A stretch of 64,000 nucleotides of DNA from Rhizobium sp. ZPR4 (GCF_040215725.1 NZ_CP157967.1:1426001-1490000); one strand, 5' to 3'; shown: positions 45,810-56,991, numbered from the stretch's first letter. The notes: a model not told the origin generated them from the letters alone. Numbers and translations are program-made.

Positions 45810-46835
45810 TTACTTCGCCGGCTTCTCATGGTGACCGCCGAAGCCGGCGCGCATGGCGGAGAGAACCTTGTTGGCGTAGTCGTCATTGCCGCGCGAAGCG
45901 AAGCGCCCGTAAAGCGCGGCGCTCAGCACTGGCGTCGGAACACCCTCGTCGATAGCGGCCGAGATCGTCCAGCGGCCTTCGCCGGAGTCGGAAACGCGAC
46001 CGGCATATTGCGAAAGCGCCGCGTCGCCATGCAGGGCGTCGGCCGTGAGGTCGAGCAGCCAGGAGGTGATCACGCTGCCGCGGCGCCAGACTTCGGAAAT
46101 TTCGGCGATGTCGAGATCATACTGATAGTATTGCGGATGCGAGAGCGGCGCTGTTTCGGCGTCCTTCTCGGCCGTCTGCTTGCCGATATTGGCGTGATGC
46201 AGAACGTTCAGGCCTTCGGCATAGGCGGCCATCAGGCCATATTCGATGCCGTTATGGACCATCTTGACGAAGTGGCCGGCGCCGGACGGGCCGCAATGCA
46301 GATAGCCCTGCTCCGCCGTGCTGTTCTTGGCGGCTTCTTCGGAACGCATCTTCGAGGGTGCTACGTCGCCGACACCCGGAGCAAGCGTCGCGAAGATCGG
46401 CGAAAGATGTTCGACGGTTTCCTTTTCGCCGCCGATCATCAGGCAATAGCCGCGCTCCAGGCCAAAAACGCCGCCACTGGTGCCGACGTCAACGTAATGG
46501 ATACCCTTCGGTTTCAGCTCTTCGGCGCGGCGGATGTCATCGTGATAATAGGAATTGCCACCGTCGATGACGATGTCGCCCTCTTCGAGAAGCGGCACGA
46601 TCGCGGCCAATTCCTGGTCGACGATTGCTGCCGGCAACATCAGCCAGACAACGCGCGGCTTTGCGAGTTTCGACACGAAATCCGCGAGAGACTTGCTGCC
46701 GGTGGCACCGAGCTGCTCCAGCCCCTCGATGCTTTCCGGACGCGCATCGAAAACAACCGCGCTGTGACCGCCTCTCATCAGGCGCTGCACCATGTTGTTG
46801 CCCATACGGCCAAGGCCAATCATTCCGATTTGCAT
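45810..46835 (-). CDS. gnd: 6-phosphogluconate dehydrogenase, short form
   Basis: 341 residues. NAD(P) loop MQIGMIGLGRMGNNMVQRLM, then IDGGNSYYHDDIRRAEEL, VDVGTSGGVFGLERGYCLMI and catalytic Lys segment GAGHFVKMVHNGIEYGLMAA. The length matches the short NAD-preferring (YqeC/GndA) form rather than the 470-residue enterobacterial type. It oxidises and decarboxylates 6-phosphogluconate to ribulose-5-phosphate. No zwf or pgl gene is adjacent. Convergent with the LysR gene. Confidence 0.94.
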   Translation of the reverse strand: MQIGMIGLGRMGNNMVQRLMRGGHSAVVFDARPESIEGLEQLGATGSKSLADFVSKLAKPRVVWLMLPAAIVDQELAAIVPLLEEGDIVIDGGNSYYHDDIRRAEELKPKGIHYVDVGTSGGVFGLERGYCLMIGGEKETVEHLSPIFATLAPGVGDVAPSKMRSEEAAKNSTAEQGYLHCGPSGAGHFVKMVHNGIEYGLMAAYAEGLNVLHHANIGKQTAEKDAETAPLSHPQYYQYDLDIAEISEVWRRGSVITSWLLDLTADALHGDAALSQYAGRVSDSGEGRWTISAAIDEGVPTPVLSAALYGRFASRGNDDYANKVLSAMRAGFGGHHEKPAK

Positions 46836-47139
46836 ATGTCAGTCTCCTAGGACGGTTTTAATCGTTTGAATGTTCAATAGAGACATTTCGCAGTATTTTC
46901 CAATGAACAAATGACGGGCGAGCTATGCACAGGCCAGACAGCGAAGAAAAATTCGCCCGTTCACGCATCTGTGATATCGCTTGGTCAAACCTCCCGCTTT
47001 TCATCATGATCGCGCTTTGCCGGTTTCGAGGAAAGCTGTATTTTGCTCTCCCATTCGCGTCGATGGATTTAGCATCGATCTCGGTTCTTTACATCATTCT
47101 CTTTAGGGCGGCGCTCATACAGGGCGTCAAAGGGGGCAT
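46836..47139. other. Gene-free stretch upstream of the TDT permease
   Basis: 304 bases between two divergent genes. A 76-codon open frame at 46925 lacks a convincing start and family and overlaps the permease start. No RNA or repeat was recognised. Confidence 0.4.
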
Positions 47140-48141
47140 ATGGCTGCGTCTTTGAAATTGCCGCTGGTTCCAGCTTCATTTTTCGGTGTGGTTCTGGGGC
47201 TTTCCGGTCTTGCCAATGCCTGGCGTGTGGGCGCACGCATCTGGCACCTGCCGGCACTTGTCGGGGAAGTGCTGACCTTTCTGGCGCTGGGCGTCTGGCT
47301 GGTGCTGATCGTGCTCTACGCTATGAAATGGATGGTGGCGCGCGAGGAGGCATTCAAGGAAGTGGCGCACCCAGTTCAGTGCTGCTTCATCGGCCTTGTC
47401 GGTGTCGCGACTATGCTGGTGGCCGGTGGCCTCCTGCCCTACTCGCGCATCGGTGCCGAAACCATATTCCTGATCGGCGCCGTTTATACCCTGGCATTTT
47501 CCGTCTGGCGCACCGGAGGGCTCTGGCAGGGCGAACGTGATATCGCGACGACGACCGCCGTACTCTATCTGCCGAGTGTCGCCGGCAGTTTCGTCACTGC
47601 CATCGTCGGCGCGGCGCTTGGCTTTCCACAATGGGCGCAGCTTTTCTTTGGCGCAGGCTTCTTCGCCTGGCTTGCCATCGAATCCGCCCTGCTGCATCGC
47701 CTGCTGACAGGACCGGCACTCGTGCCGCCACTGAGACCGACCCTCGGAATTCAACTGGCCCCGCCGGCCGTTGGTGCGCTTGCCTATATCAGCGTTACGC
47801 AAGGCCCTCCCGACATGCTCGTCCATGCAATGATCGGCTACGGCTTGCTGCAAGCCCTGATCATGTTGCGTCTCCTGCCCTGGATCATGAAAGAAGGCTT
47901 CAGTCCGGCTTATTGGGCTTTCACCTTTGGCGCGACAGCGTTGGCGACTGCCCCGATGCGCCTTGTTGAACGTGGTGATGTCGGCCCAGTCACGCAACTT
48001 GCCCCCATTCTCTTCGTCGCCGCCAATATCGTTGTCGGTTTGATCGCGCTGGCGACGATCTGGCTGATTGCCAACCGCAAACTCGTGATCGGCTGGGTCG
48101 AACTTGCCGATCGCGGCGCTGGCGCTATTGGTCAGAGGTGA
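47140..48141 (+). CDS. TDT/SLAC1-family anion channel (TehA-like)
   Basis: 333 residues, about ten membrane helices. N-terminal PLVPASFFGVVLGLSGLANA, then HPVQCCFIGLVGVATMLVAG, and a pore-lining helix pattern with conserved Phe (FFAWLAIESALLHRL) typical of the TehA/SLAC1 fold. Members pass anions, or confer tellurite resistance when overproduced. AAAGGGGGC precedes ATG 47140. Physiological substrate unknown. The following VOC gene is on the same strand, 31 bases away. Confidence 0.9.
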   Translation: MAASLKLPLVPASFFGVVLGLSGLANAWRVGARIWHLPALVGEVLTFLALGVWLVLIVLYAMKWMVAREEAFKEVAHPVQCCFIGLVGVATMLVAGGLLPYSRIGAETIFLIGAVYTLAFSVWRTGGLWQGERDIATTTAVLYLPSVAGSFVTAIVGAALGFPQWAQLFFGAGFFAWLAIESALLHRLLTGPALVPPLRPTLGIQLAPPAVGALAYISVTQGPPDMLVHAMIGYGLLQALIMLRLLPWIMKEGFSPAYWAFTFGATALATAPMRLVERGDVGPVTQLAPILFVAANIVVGLIALATIWLIANRKLVIGWVELADRGAGAIGQR

Positions 48142-48172
48142 TGGAGCTTAATCTCGCTGTTAGGAGGGCCAT

Positions 48173-48544
48173 ATGCTTGATCATGTGACGATCGGAGTTC
48201 GTGATTTCGAGCGATCGAAGATCTTCTACGACACGATATTGCGCGCCATCGGCATAGAACGTCTTTATGCCGAAGGCGAAAGTTTTGCGGGCTATGGCAT
48301 TGGACAGAAGGCTTTCTTCTGGATCGGTCAGCGCGATGCTTTGCAAACAGGCACGCATATCGCCTTTGCTGCCTCAAACCGGAAAATCGTCGATGAGTTC
48401 CATCGAGTCGGGATTATCGCCGGCGGCACCGACAACGGTGCTCCCGGTCTGCGCCCCCATTACCATCAGAACTATTATGGCGCTTTCATTCTCGATCCGG
48501 ATGGCCACAATATCGAAGCTGTTTGTCACTTGCCGGTGAACTGA
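48173..48544 (+). CDS. VOC-family glyoxalase-fold protein
   Basis: 123 residues, MLDHVTIGVRDFERSKIFYD start (metal-ligand His in DHV and characteristic VRD.E.S..FY), a second half GTHIAFAASNRKIVDEFHRV and the C-terminal GAFILDPDGHNIEAVCH with a Glu ligand. A single-module metal-dependent dioxygenase/isomerase fold; substrate unknown. AGGAGGGCC precedes the start. Confidence 0.92.
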   Translation: MLDHVTIGVRDFERSKIFYDTILRAIGIERLYAEGESFAGYGIGQKAFFWIGQRDALQTGTHIAFAASNRKIVDEFHRVGIIAGGTDNGAPGLRPHYHQNYYGAFILDPDGHNIEAVCHLPVN

Positions 48545-48576
48545 GGGCGCGCGCTCTATTTCCCGGTGGAATGAGA

Positions 48577-49710
48577 TCAAGGCACTGACGGCCCCACATA
48601 GCGCGCCCGCGGCCGGATGAGCCTGCCGCTCGTCGATTGCTCCATGGCATGTGCAAGCCAGCCGACCGTCCGTGCCAGCGCGAAGATGATCAGCGGCGCA
48701 TCCTCCGGGAGATGATAGGCGTGGGTCATCGCTGTCAAAGCGAAATCAACATTGACGCGTTCTCCGACCAGCTGTTCTCCGACATCTCGAACCCTGGCGA
48801 AAAGTGGCGGCAACGTGAAACAACCAAGTAGCGCCTCGCCGCGAATATCGACATCCGGGTAAAGCTGATGACCGAAAGCCGGCAATGGCCGTCCTTCCGC
48901 CAGATAGCTGCGGACCGCCTCGTCCACCCCAATCGTAGCCGCCCGTGCGATCAGCGTGCGCACGCTCTGCCATGCGCCGCCATGCAGTGGCCCCGTCAGC
49001 GTAGAAAGACCCGACAGAGTGGCGGCAGATAACGTTGCACCGGCGGATGCCGTGATCCGCGCTGTGAAGGTCGAAGCGTTCAGCTCGTGATCGGCAAGCA
49101 AGACGAAACTGCGGCGGATCACATCGGCTGCGTCGGGGCGCATCCAGGCCGTGGCAAGACGTCGATGCAGCGGTTGATCCCATGCGCCGGGTGCCAAGGC
49201 TTCTGCCACCGTGCCGAACACGCTTTCGGCTTCGTTCTGCAAGGCCGGAAGCGAGCGTCCAAGTGATGGCAAGTCGCCTGTTATGCGCTCTGCCAATGCT
49301 GAAAACGCGGCGTTCAGGGAAGGAAGTCTTTGCCGAGCCGCGTTTTGCTCGAATCGCAACGGCCGCTTCATATCCCACAGCAGCAATGCGACATCCTCCA
49401 GACTCGCGCTTTCGGCAAGCACTGCCGCGTCGCTGCCGCGATAGAAAAGCCTGCCGTTCGAAACCGTCGACAGCGCTGATGGCAATACCGGATCGCCCCA
49501 TTGAATGGCCTCGGCTGCCACCGCCTCGGTCTTGCGCCGTCCGGCATGGCGGGTAGCCAACCGCTTGACGTCATCGGCGAAATAGAGGCTGCGTCGTGTA
49601 TCGGCGGGATCGGCTTTCGCACGAATGCGCCCGCGGCTGACATTGGCGTACAGCGTCTGCGATTTCGTTCCCAGCAGGTTCAGCGCCTGCTCCGCCGTCA
49701 GCCAGCTCAT
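48577..49710 (-). CDS. Citrate synthase-family protein with N-terminal helix-turn-helix
   Basis: 377 residues. Residues 1-60 form a MerR/excisionase-like HTH (WLTAEQALNLLGTKSQTLYA then SRGRIRAKADPADTRRSLYF). From about 85 the citrate synthase fold follows, with the three catalytic positions kept: His in LTGPLHGGAW, His in PAFGHQLYPD and Asp in VNVDFALTAM. It condenses or cleaves an acyl-CoA with a keto-acid, by family. It is divergent from a second citrate synthase homologue 81 bases away. The HTH could make it a self-regulating enzyme (inference). Confidence 0.92.
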   Translation of the reverse strand: MSWLTAEQALNLLGTKSQTLYANVSRGRIRAKADPADTRRSLYFADDVKRLATRHAGRRKTEAVAAEAIQWGDPVLPSALSTVSNGRLFYRGSDAAVLAESASLEDVALLLWDMKRPLRFEQNAARQRLPSLNAAFSALAERITGDLPSLGRSLPALQNEAESVFGTVAEALAPGAWDQPLHRRLATAWMRPDAADVIRRSFVLLADHELNASTFTARITASAGATLSAATLSGLSTLTGPLHGGAWQSVRTLIARAATIGVDEAVRSYLAEGRPLPAFGHQLYPDVDIRGEALLGCFTLPPLFARVRDVGEQLVGERVNVDFALTAMTHAYHLPEDAPLIIFALARTVGWLAHAMEQSTSGRLIRPRARYVGPSVP

Positions 49711-49721
49711 CGGTCCTCATG

Positions 49722-49751
49722 TTGATCAATTGCATCAAGATTGACGTCAAT
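49722..49751. promoter_or_regulatory. Operator-like inverted repeats between the citrate synthase genes
   Basis: TTGATCAATTGCATCAA (49722-49738) is an inverted repeat TTGAT-N7-ATCAA, and ATTGACGTCAAT (49740-49751) is a perfect 12-bp palindrome. They fill the centre of the 81-base gap between two divergent genes, starting 12 bases before the HTH-citrate synthase ATG. A regulator-binding role is inferred from symmetry and place. Confidence 0.55.
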
Positions 49752-49791
49752 AGAAATAGGCCCGATCTAATCGGATAGTCAAAGGAGAACA

Positions 49792-50883
49792 ATGATGAAA
49801 AGTGGTCTTGAAGATGTCATTGCCGCAGAAACCAAGCTATCCGACGTCGATGGCGCTGCCGGCCGTCTGATCATTCGCGGCGTGTCGCTGGATGATCTGG
49901 TCGCGACCAGCCGCTTCGAGGATGTGGCTGCGCTTTTGCTCGATGGCCTGTTCGACGAACATATCGACGCAGTCACCATCCGAACGCAGCTTGGCGTGGC
50001 CCGTGTTACCCTCTTCGCGCATGTGGAGGCCGCTGACGCCGCAGTGCTTGCGCTGCCGCCGGTGGATGCCGTACGTGCCCTGCTGGCACGCGTTGCCGAC
50101 GGCGAAGACTTTGCCACGACGATCCGCCTGATGGCGGCGCCTGCCGTCTTCCTGCCGGCCGTCTTGAGATTGCAGAAGGGCGAAGCGCCGATCAAGCCGG
50201 ATGCCTCCCTCTCACAATCGGCCGACATCCTGCGCATGTTGACGGGCCGAGTGCCGACGGCGGAGCAGACGGCAGGGCTCGACGCCTATCTGGTGACGAT
50301 TTCCGATCACGGCTTGAATGCGTCGACGTTCGCCTCCCGCGTCATCGCCTCGACGCATGCCGGCCTGACCTCCTCGGTGCTTGCGGCAATCAGCGCCCTC
50401 AAAGGCCCGCTGCATGGCGGCGCCCCAGGCCCGGTCCTCGATATGTTTGACGGTGTCGGCAAGCCCGAGAACGCGCGTACCTGGCTATCGAACGCGCTCG
50501 ATCACGGGGAGCGGCTGATGGGCTTTGGCCACCGTATCTATCGCGTTCGCGATCCGCGCGCCGATGCCTTGAAAACGGCCTTGAAGCCGATCGTTGCCAG
50601 CGGACAGGCGGATGCCGGGCGCATCGCGCTGGCGGAAGCGATCGAGGCAGCAGCTCTCGCGCTGCTCAAGGAGCGCAAGCCGGATCGTCCTCTCGACGTC
50701 AATGTCGAATATTATACCGCTCTGCTGCTTGACGCTCTCGGCTTCCCGCGCAGCTCCTTTACCGGCGTCTTCGCGATCGGCCGTACGGTTGGCTGGATCG
50801 CCCACGCACGCGAGCAGACGCTCGACGGGCGCTTGATCCGGCCTCAGTCGCGCTATGTCGGACCGCTGCCGAAGGCGGCATAG
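49792..50883 (+). CDS. Citrate/methylcitrate synthase homologue with Asp-to-Glu at a catalytic position
   Basis: 363 residues behind AAAGGAGAACA. Citrate synthase blocks: GLEDVIAAETKLSDVDGAAG and RLIIRG, SDHGLNASTFASRVIASTHA, LKGPLHGGAPGPVLDMFDGV (first His), LMGFGHRIYRVRDPRADALK (second His). The third motif, normally NVDFYS, reads NVEYYTALLLDALGF with Glu306 where the catalytic Asp is expected. The change may alter activity or substrate. No prpB/prpD genes are adjacent to support methylcitrate use. Divergent from the HTH-citrate synthase gene. Confidence 0.92.
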   Translation: MMKSGLEDVIAAETKLSDVDGAAGRLIIRGVSLDDLVATSRFEDVAALLLDGLFDEHIDAVTIRTQLGVARVTLFAHVEAADAAVLALPPVDAVRALLARVADGEDFATTIRLMAAPAVFLPAVLRLQKGEAPIKPDASLSQSADILRMLTGRVPTAEQTAGLDAYLVTISDHGLNASTFASRVIASTHAGLTSSVLAAISALKGPLHGGAPGPVLDMFDGVGKPENARTWLSNALDHGERLMGFGHRIYRVRDPRADALKTALKPIVASGQADAGRIALAEAIEAAALALLKERKPDRPLDVNVEYYTALLLDALGFPRSSFTGVFAIGRTVGWIAHAREQTLDGRLIRPQSRYVGPLPKAA

Positions 50884-50906
50884 GCGGGTCTGCCAGAAGG
50901 CGGAAT

Positions 50907-51782
50907 TTAGGCGGCCGCGGATTGGCGCGGCCGCATCATGCCCTCGCGGATGTGACGGGCCAGCTCCAGCGCTTGAGGCGTCGCATTGCCCTTCGGCAAA
51001 TGCAGGTTGATCGCAAAGACCGGCAGTTCGGGCAGGCCCTGCTCGACAGTGAGGATATCGAGATCGGCGGGAACGGTCGAGGCAAGCCAGGCGGTGACAG
51101 CCAGATCCGTACGCACCGTCGCCGTGGTCGCCTCGATATTGCCGTTCTCAAAGACCGTCCGCCAGCGCAGACCATCCTTGCTAAGCGCCGCAAAGACGGA
51201 TGTGCGGAAGGCACAGGTATCGGCAACCATCGAGATCGGCAGCGGCATCTTGCGATGAGCATTGCCGGCCTTCGCGCCGACCCAGACGAGCCGCTCGACA
51301 GCCAGGCATTCGCCCCGCGACGTGCCGTATGGTTCCTCCACCACGCAGAGGTCGACGGTTCCCTTCCCCAGTTCTTCCAGCAATTCGGGCGATGATGCGC
51401 AGACCAGCGAAATCTCCACCTGCGGATGGCGCTCGGAATAGGATTTGAGTACGGGCGCCAGCGTCGCTCCAACGAGATCATAGGGAACGCCGAGCCGGAC
51501 ACTGCCGCGAACCGTGCTCTCCGTCATGTCGTCCCAGATCTCATCATTCAATGCCAACAGGCGGCGGGCATTGCCGCGCAGTCGTTCACCGGCTTCGGTC
51601 AGCCGCAATCCGCGCCTGTCACGCTCGAACAAGGCGCAGCCGAGCATGTCCTCCAGCCGCTTGATCTGCTGGCTGACGGCGCCTTGGGTCATGTGCAGCA
51701 TATTGGCTGATATCGTCATGCTGCCATGGTCGGCAACGGCGGCGAAGGTTCTGATGAGGGCAATGTCGAAGTTTCGGATCAT
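50907..51782 (-). CDS. LysR-family regulator divergent from lysE
   Basis: 291 residues. HTH: LIRTFAAVADHGSMTISANM then LHMTQGAVSQQIKRLEDMLG, followed by CALFERDRRGLRLTEAGERL. The effector domain begins GSVRLGVPYDLVGATLAPVL. It is divergent from a LysE-type exporter 99 bases away and probably regulates it, in the manner of LysG-LysE. It is convergent with the citrate synthase gene across 23 bases. Confidence 0.92.
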   Translation of the reverse strand: MIRNFDIALIRTFAAVADHGSMTISANMLHMTQGAVSQQIKRLEDMLGCALFERDRRGLRLTEAGERLRGNARRLLALNDEIWDDMTESTVRGSVRLGVPYDLVGATLAPVLKSYSERHPQVEISLVCASSPELLEELGKGTVDLCVVEEPYGTSRGECLAVERLVWVGAKAGNAHRKMPLPISMVADTCAFRTSVFAALSKDGLRWRTVFENGNIEATTATVRTDLAVTAWLASTVPADLDILTVEQGLPELPVFAINLHLPKGNATPQALELARHIREGMMRPRQSAAA

Positions 51783-51881
51783 TTTGGCATTATAATTGCT
51801 AATGCCTCAATCCTTCAATATTCGATTTCATGATGTCCGAGCGGCGCCTATGCCTTTTCTCGATATGGAGAAAGGCTGGAT

Positions 51882-52481
51882 ATGACGATCGAACCTCTAC
51901 TGCCGCTGATCCTCTTCGCGTTGGTTTCTACCATAACGCCGGGCGGCGCGACGACACTCGCGACCGCGTCCGGCGCGCATTTCGGCTTCCGTCGTTCGAT
52001 ACCCGTCATGGGCGGCTTTGCCTTCGGCCTGGGTTCCATGGCCTGCGTTGCCGCTGCTGGGCTTGGCGGCGCATTAATGGCCATGCCAATGTTGCAGATC
52101 GCCATGAAGACGCTGGGCTCCCTGTATCTGATCTGGCTCGCCGTTCGGATCGGCAGAAGCGGCCAACCGCAGAAGGCCGGGCAGATGACCAAGCCGACAG
52201 GCTTCCTCGCCGGCGTCTGGATGCTCTGGCACAATCCCAAGGGCTGGGCCATGACGATGGGCGCCGCAGCCTCCTTCGCCGCACTCGCAGACAGTCCGCT
52301 GACGCTCGCGCTGCTGCTCGGCCTGACCTTCTGTGTGATGGCGGCGTTCTCGCTGACATTGTGGTGCGCTCTCGGTCAGCTGTTTGCCCGAATGCTGAAC
52401 GCGCCATGGCAATGGCGCGTCCTCAATATCGTGCTCGCCTGCCTTCTCGTGCTCTCGATCATCCCTATGTGGCGCAATTGA
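51882..52481 (+). CDS. LysE/RhtB-family amino acid exporter
   Basis: 199 residues, about six helices, starting MTIEPLLPLILFALVSTITP with the family's N-terminal TPG motif (ITPGGATTLATASGAHFGFR) and the LYLIWLAVRIGRSG segment. The conserved central NPKGW appears in MLWHNPKGWAMTMGAA. Exports an amino acid or homoserine lactone-like compound; substrate unknown. It ends two bases from the convergent nickel permease gene. Confidence 0.93.
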   Translation: MTIEPLLPLILFALVSTITPGGATTLATASGAHFGFRRSIPVMGGFAFGLGSMACVAAAGLGGALMAMPMLQIAMKTLGSLYLIWLAVRIGRSGQPQKAGQMTKPTGFLAGVWMLWHNPKGWAMTMGAAASFAALADSPLTLALLLGLTFCVMAAFSLTLWCALGQLFARMLNAPWQWRVLNIVLACLLVLSIIPMWRN

Positions 52482-52483
52482 CG

Positions 52484-53533
52484 TCAGGAATGATTGATCT
52501 GCAGGCGGTCATATCCCTTTGCTTTGTAAAGCACTGTCGAAATCAACCAGCTCAGCAGGAAAATACCGACGACGGCGAAGCCGAAATTGGCAAGATTGTC
52601 ATTGAGTTCGCCAATGAAGTTCCAGAAGCTCCCTTCGAGACCAAGCTTGTCGGCGATCAAACCCAGGGCCTCGATGCCGCCGATGAAGACGGCGACGACG
52701 ACGGACGCCGCAGTGATCGTCAGATTGTACCAGAGCTTACGCACGGGCTTGACGAAGGCCCAGCCGTAGGCTCCCGTCATCAGCGTGCTGTCGAGTGTAT
52801 CCATCAGCGACATGCCGGCGGTGAACAGCGCTGGGAAGACGAGGATGGTCCAGAAGGACATGCCCTGCGCGGCTTGAGCGGCGGAAATGCCGAGAAGCCC
52901 GATTTCCGTTGCGGTATCGAAGCCGAGGCCGAAAAGGAAGCCGATCGGATACATGTGCCAGGAGCGGGTAACGACCCTGAACATGGGCCGGAAGATGCGT
53001 GCGAGAAAACCGCCTCCGGCAAGCAGCATGTCGAGGTCATCTTCTGCGATCCTTTCGCCCCTCTGCGCCCTTCTGAAGGCAGACCACACCCCCTTCAGGA
53101 CGAAGAGATTGGCGATACCGATCAGCAGCAGAAAGGCAGCCGAAACCGTTGTACCGATGACACCGCCAACATCGTGGAAGGCATCGAGCTGGCTCTGCAT
53201 GGCGGCGGCCGTTGCGGCAATCAGGACAGAGGCGATGACGACAATCGAGGAATGGCCGAGCGAGAAGAAAAAGCCGACGGCATAGGGCTGCTTCTTTTCC
53301 TGAATCAGCTTGCGCACGACATTGTCGATGGCGGCGATATGGTCGGCATCGAAGGCATGGCGAAGCCCGAACATATAGGCAAGTAGCGCAATGCCCAGTA
53401 GCGACGGCCTGTCGGCGAAGGCGATCCAGGCCCAAATCCAGGCGGCAATATTGAAAGCGACCAGCAGTGCGAAGGTAACGGCGATCTTCGCTTTCGACCT
53501 TTCCGCCCGATCGTCAAATGGATTGAGGATCAT
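52484..53533 (-). CDS. NiCoT-family nickel/cobalt permease (HoxN/NixA type)
   Basis: 349 residues, eight membrane helices. The signature H-x4-D-H in helix II is FGLRHAFDADHIAAIDNVVR, followed by FFSLGHSSIVVIASVLIAAT (second His motif), GFLFGLGFDTATEIGLLGIS and FPALFTAGMSLMDTLDSTLM. High-affinity uptake of Ni2+ or Co2+, useful for urease, hydrogenase or cobalamin. No cobalamin riboswitch was recognised in the 143 bases upstream. Confidence 0.95.
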   Translation of the reverse strand: MILNPFDDRAERSKAKIAVTFALLVAFNIAAWIWAWIAFADRPSLLGIALLAYMFGLRHAFDADHIAAIDNVVRKLIQEKKQPYAVGFFFSLGHSSIVVIASVLIAATAAAMQSQLDAFHDVGGVIGTTVSAAFLLLIGIANLFVLKGVWSAFRRAQRGERIAEDDLDMLLAGGGFLARIFRPMFRVVTRSWHMYPIGFLFGLGFDTATEIGLLGISAAQAAQGMSFWTILVFPALFTAGMSLMDTLDSTLMTGAYGWAFVKPVRKLWYNLTITAASVVVAVFIGGIEALGLIADKLGLEGSFWNFIGELNDNLANFGFAVVGIFLLSWLISTVLYKAKGYDRLQINHS

Positions 53534-53676
53534 ACTTTTGTTCCCATTATGCTTACTCGCACAGTGTCACGGAAACGGAGGTGGCGCGACAGTCAAATGA
53601 CGTAGATGCCGAAGTTTTTCGCAGTGTCGTAAAATTGGGCAGATCCTGCATGTGCCAGATCTGCCCTCTTTGCCTG

Positions 53677-54069
53677 CTAGCCAATTTCGAAGAGGTAACC
53701 CTCATCCGCCCAACCGGTCATGCCGCCGATCATGACCTTCACGCGCTTGCCGAGCGTGCCCAGCCGCAAGGCCGCCTTGTCGGTGCCGTTGCAATGCGGT
53801 CCGGCGCAATAGACAACGAACAGAGTATCATCAGGCCATTCCGCCATCTTTCGCACAGTCATCTTGCCATGTGGCAGGTTGATAGCACCGGGAATATGCT
53901 GCTCCTGGAACATGGTCGGCCCGCGAACGTCAAGCAGGACGAAATCCACATTGCCTGATCTCATCGACTGGTAGACGTCGGAGCAATCGGTCTCGAAACC
54001 GAGCCTCTTGGCATAATGCTCGGCGACGAGACTTGGGTCTGCGGCGGGTATTTCACTGACTAGGGACAT
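53677..54069 (-). CDS. Rhodanese-domain protein paired with FtrA
   Basis: 130 residues from ATG 54069 behind AAGGAGCGCTC. Single rhodanese domain: VDFVLLDVRGPTMFQEQHIP, AINLPHGKM, and the active-site loop VVYCAGPHCNGTDKAALRLG with Cys at both CAGPHC positions; it ends GGMTGWADEGY. Sulfur transfer or redox relay by family. Divergent from ftrA across 40 bases, a pairing often seen in rhizobia. Confidence 0.92.
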   Translation of the reverse strand: MSLVSEIPAADPSLVAEHYAKRLGFETDCSDVYQSMRSGNVDFVLLDVRGPTMFQEQHIPGAINLPHGKMTVRKMAEWPDDTLFVVYCAGPHCNGTDKAALRLGTLGKRVKVMIGGMTGWADEGYLFEIG

Positions 54070-55134
54070 GAGCGCTCCTTCTTGGGTTCGATGCATTCAT
54101 GCCTGAGCGATGCCAGAGTTGAAACTGGCCGAAATGCCATATAGCGTTAACATCATGCCAAACTCTGATAAGCTCAATCTTCTCGGCCCGCATGTCGTCG
54201 CCCTCGTCTATGACGGGCTGTGCACCTTCGAATTCGGCGTCGCCTATGAGATCTTCGGCCTGCCGCGCCCGGAAATGGGCGATGGCTGGTATCGCTTCTC
54301 CGCCTGTGCGATCGAGGAGGGCCCGCTTCGTGCCGCCGGCGGGCTGACGGTGCAGGTCGACCACGGGCTGGAAGTCATTTCAGGTGCAGATCTGATCATT
54401 GTGCCCGGCTGGCGTGGCATCGGGACACCGGTCCCTGCTCCGTTGATCGCTGAACTGCAGGCGGCCAGCCGCCATGGCGTTCGCATCATGTCACTTTGCT
54501 CCGGCGTGGCGGTTCTTGCCGCAGCCGGACTGCTCGCTGGCCGCAAGGCAACGACGCATTGGCGCTATGTCGATTCCATCGCGGCGCGCTACCCGGATAT
54601 CACCGTGGATGCGGATGTTCTTTATGTCGATGAGGACAATGTGCTGACCGCCGCCGGCAGTGCCGCTGCCATCGATCTCTGCCTGCATGTCGTTCGCCGG
54701 GATTTCGGACCTGACGTCGCAAACAGCGTCGCGCGCCGTCTGGTGGTGCCACCCCATCGCGAAGGCGGTCAGGCGCAATATATCGAGACTCCGGTTCTGA
54801 GACAGCGCGAGGGTGCCCGCTTGGGTCCGTTACTCGAATGGATGCGCGAGCATTTGCAGGAAGAGCAGCCCATTGCCGCACTGGCAGCGCGTACCGGCAT
54901 GAGCATGCGGACCTTCCAGCGTCGCTTCGAGGCGACTACCGGCATGGCGCCGGGCGAATGGCTGTTGAGCGAGCGGCTGCGACGCGCTCGCGACTTGCTG
55001 GAGAAGCAGGCTGCCATTTCGCTTGACGATGTGGCGGTGGCCAGCGGGTTTGGATCGCTCGCCACCATGCGCCATCATTTTCGGGAGAGGCTTGCGGTCA
55101 GCCCGAGCGACTACCGCAAGCGATTTGCAGTCCT

Positions 55135-56914
<1,780 letters not shown>

Positions 56915-56934
56915 CTACAGAACGCGGAATATGG

Positions 56935-56969
56935 ACAAAACAAAACCGGCAGATCCGAGGACCTGCCGG
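56935..56969 (-). terminator. Intrinsic terminator downstream of secG
   Basis: Minus strand CCGGCAG (56969-56963) and CTGCCGG (56952-56946) form a 7-bp stem followed by TTTTGTTTTG. It lies 23 bases after the secG stop, so pyrG needs its own promoter. Confidence 0.85.
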
Positions 56970-56991
56970 GGATGATCTTCGGCGACCGGGA

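Noticed and set aside
46925..47155. 76-codon open frame with hydrophobic stretches upstream of the TDT permease
   Set aside because: No recognised family, weak ribosome site, and it runs into the well-supported permease start.
53534..53676. Cobalamin or nickel riboswitch before the NiCoT gene
   Set aside because: No B12-box-like sequence or recognisable aptamer core was seen in the 143-base gap.
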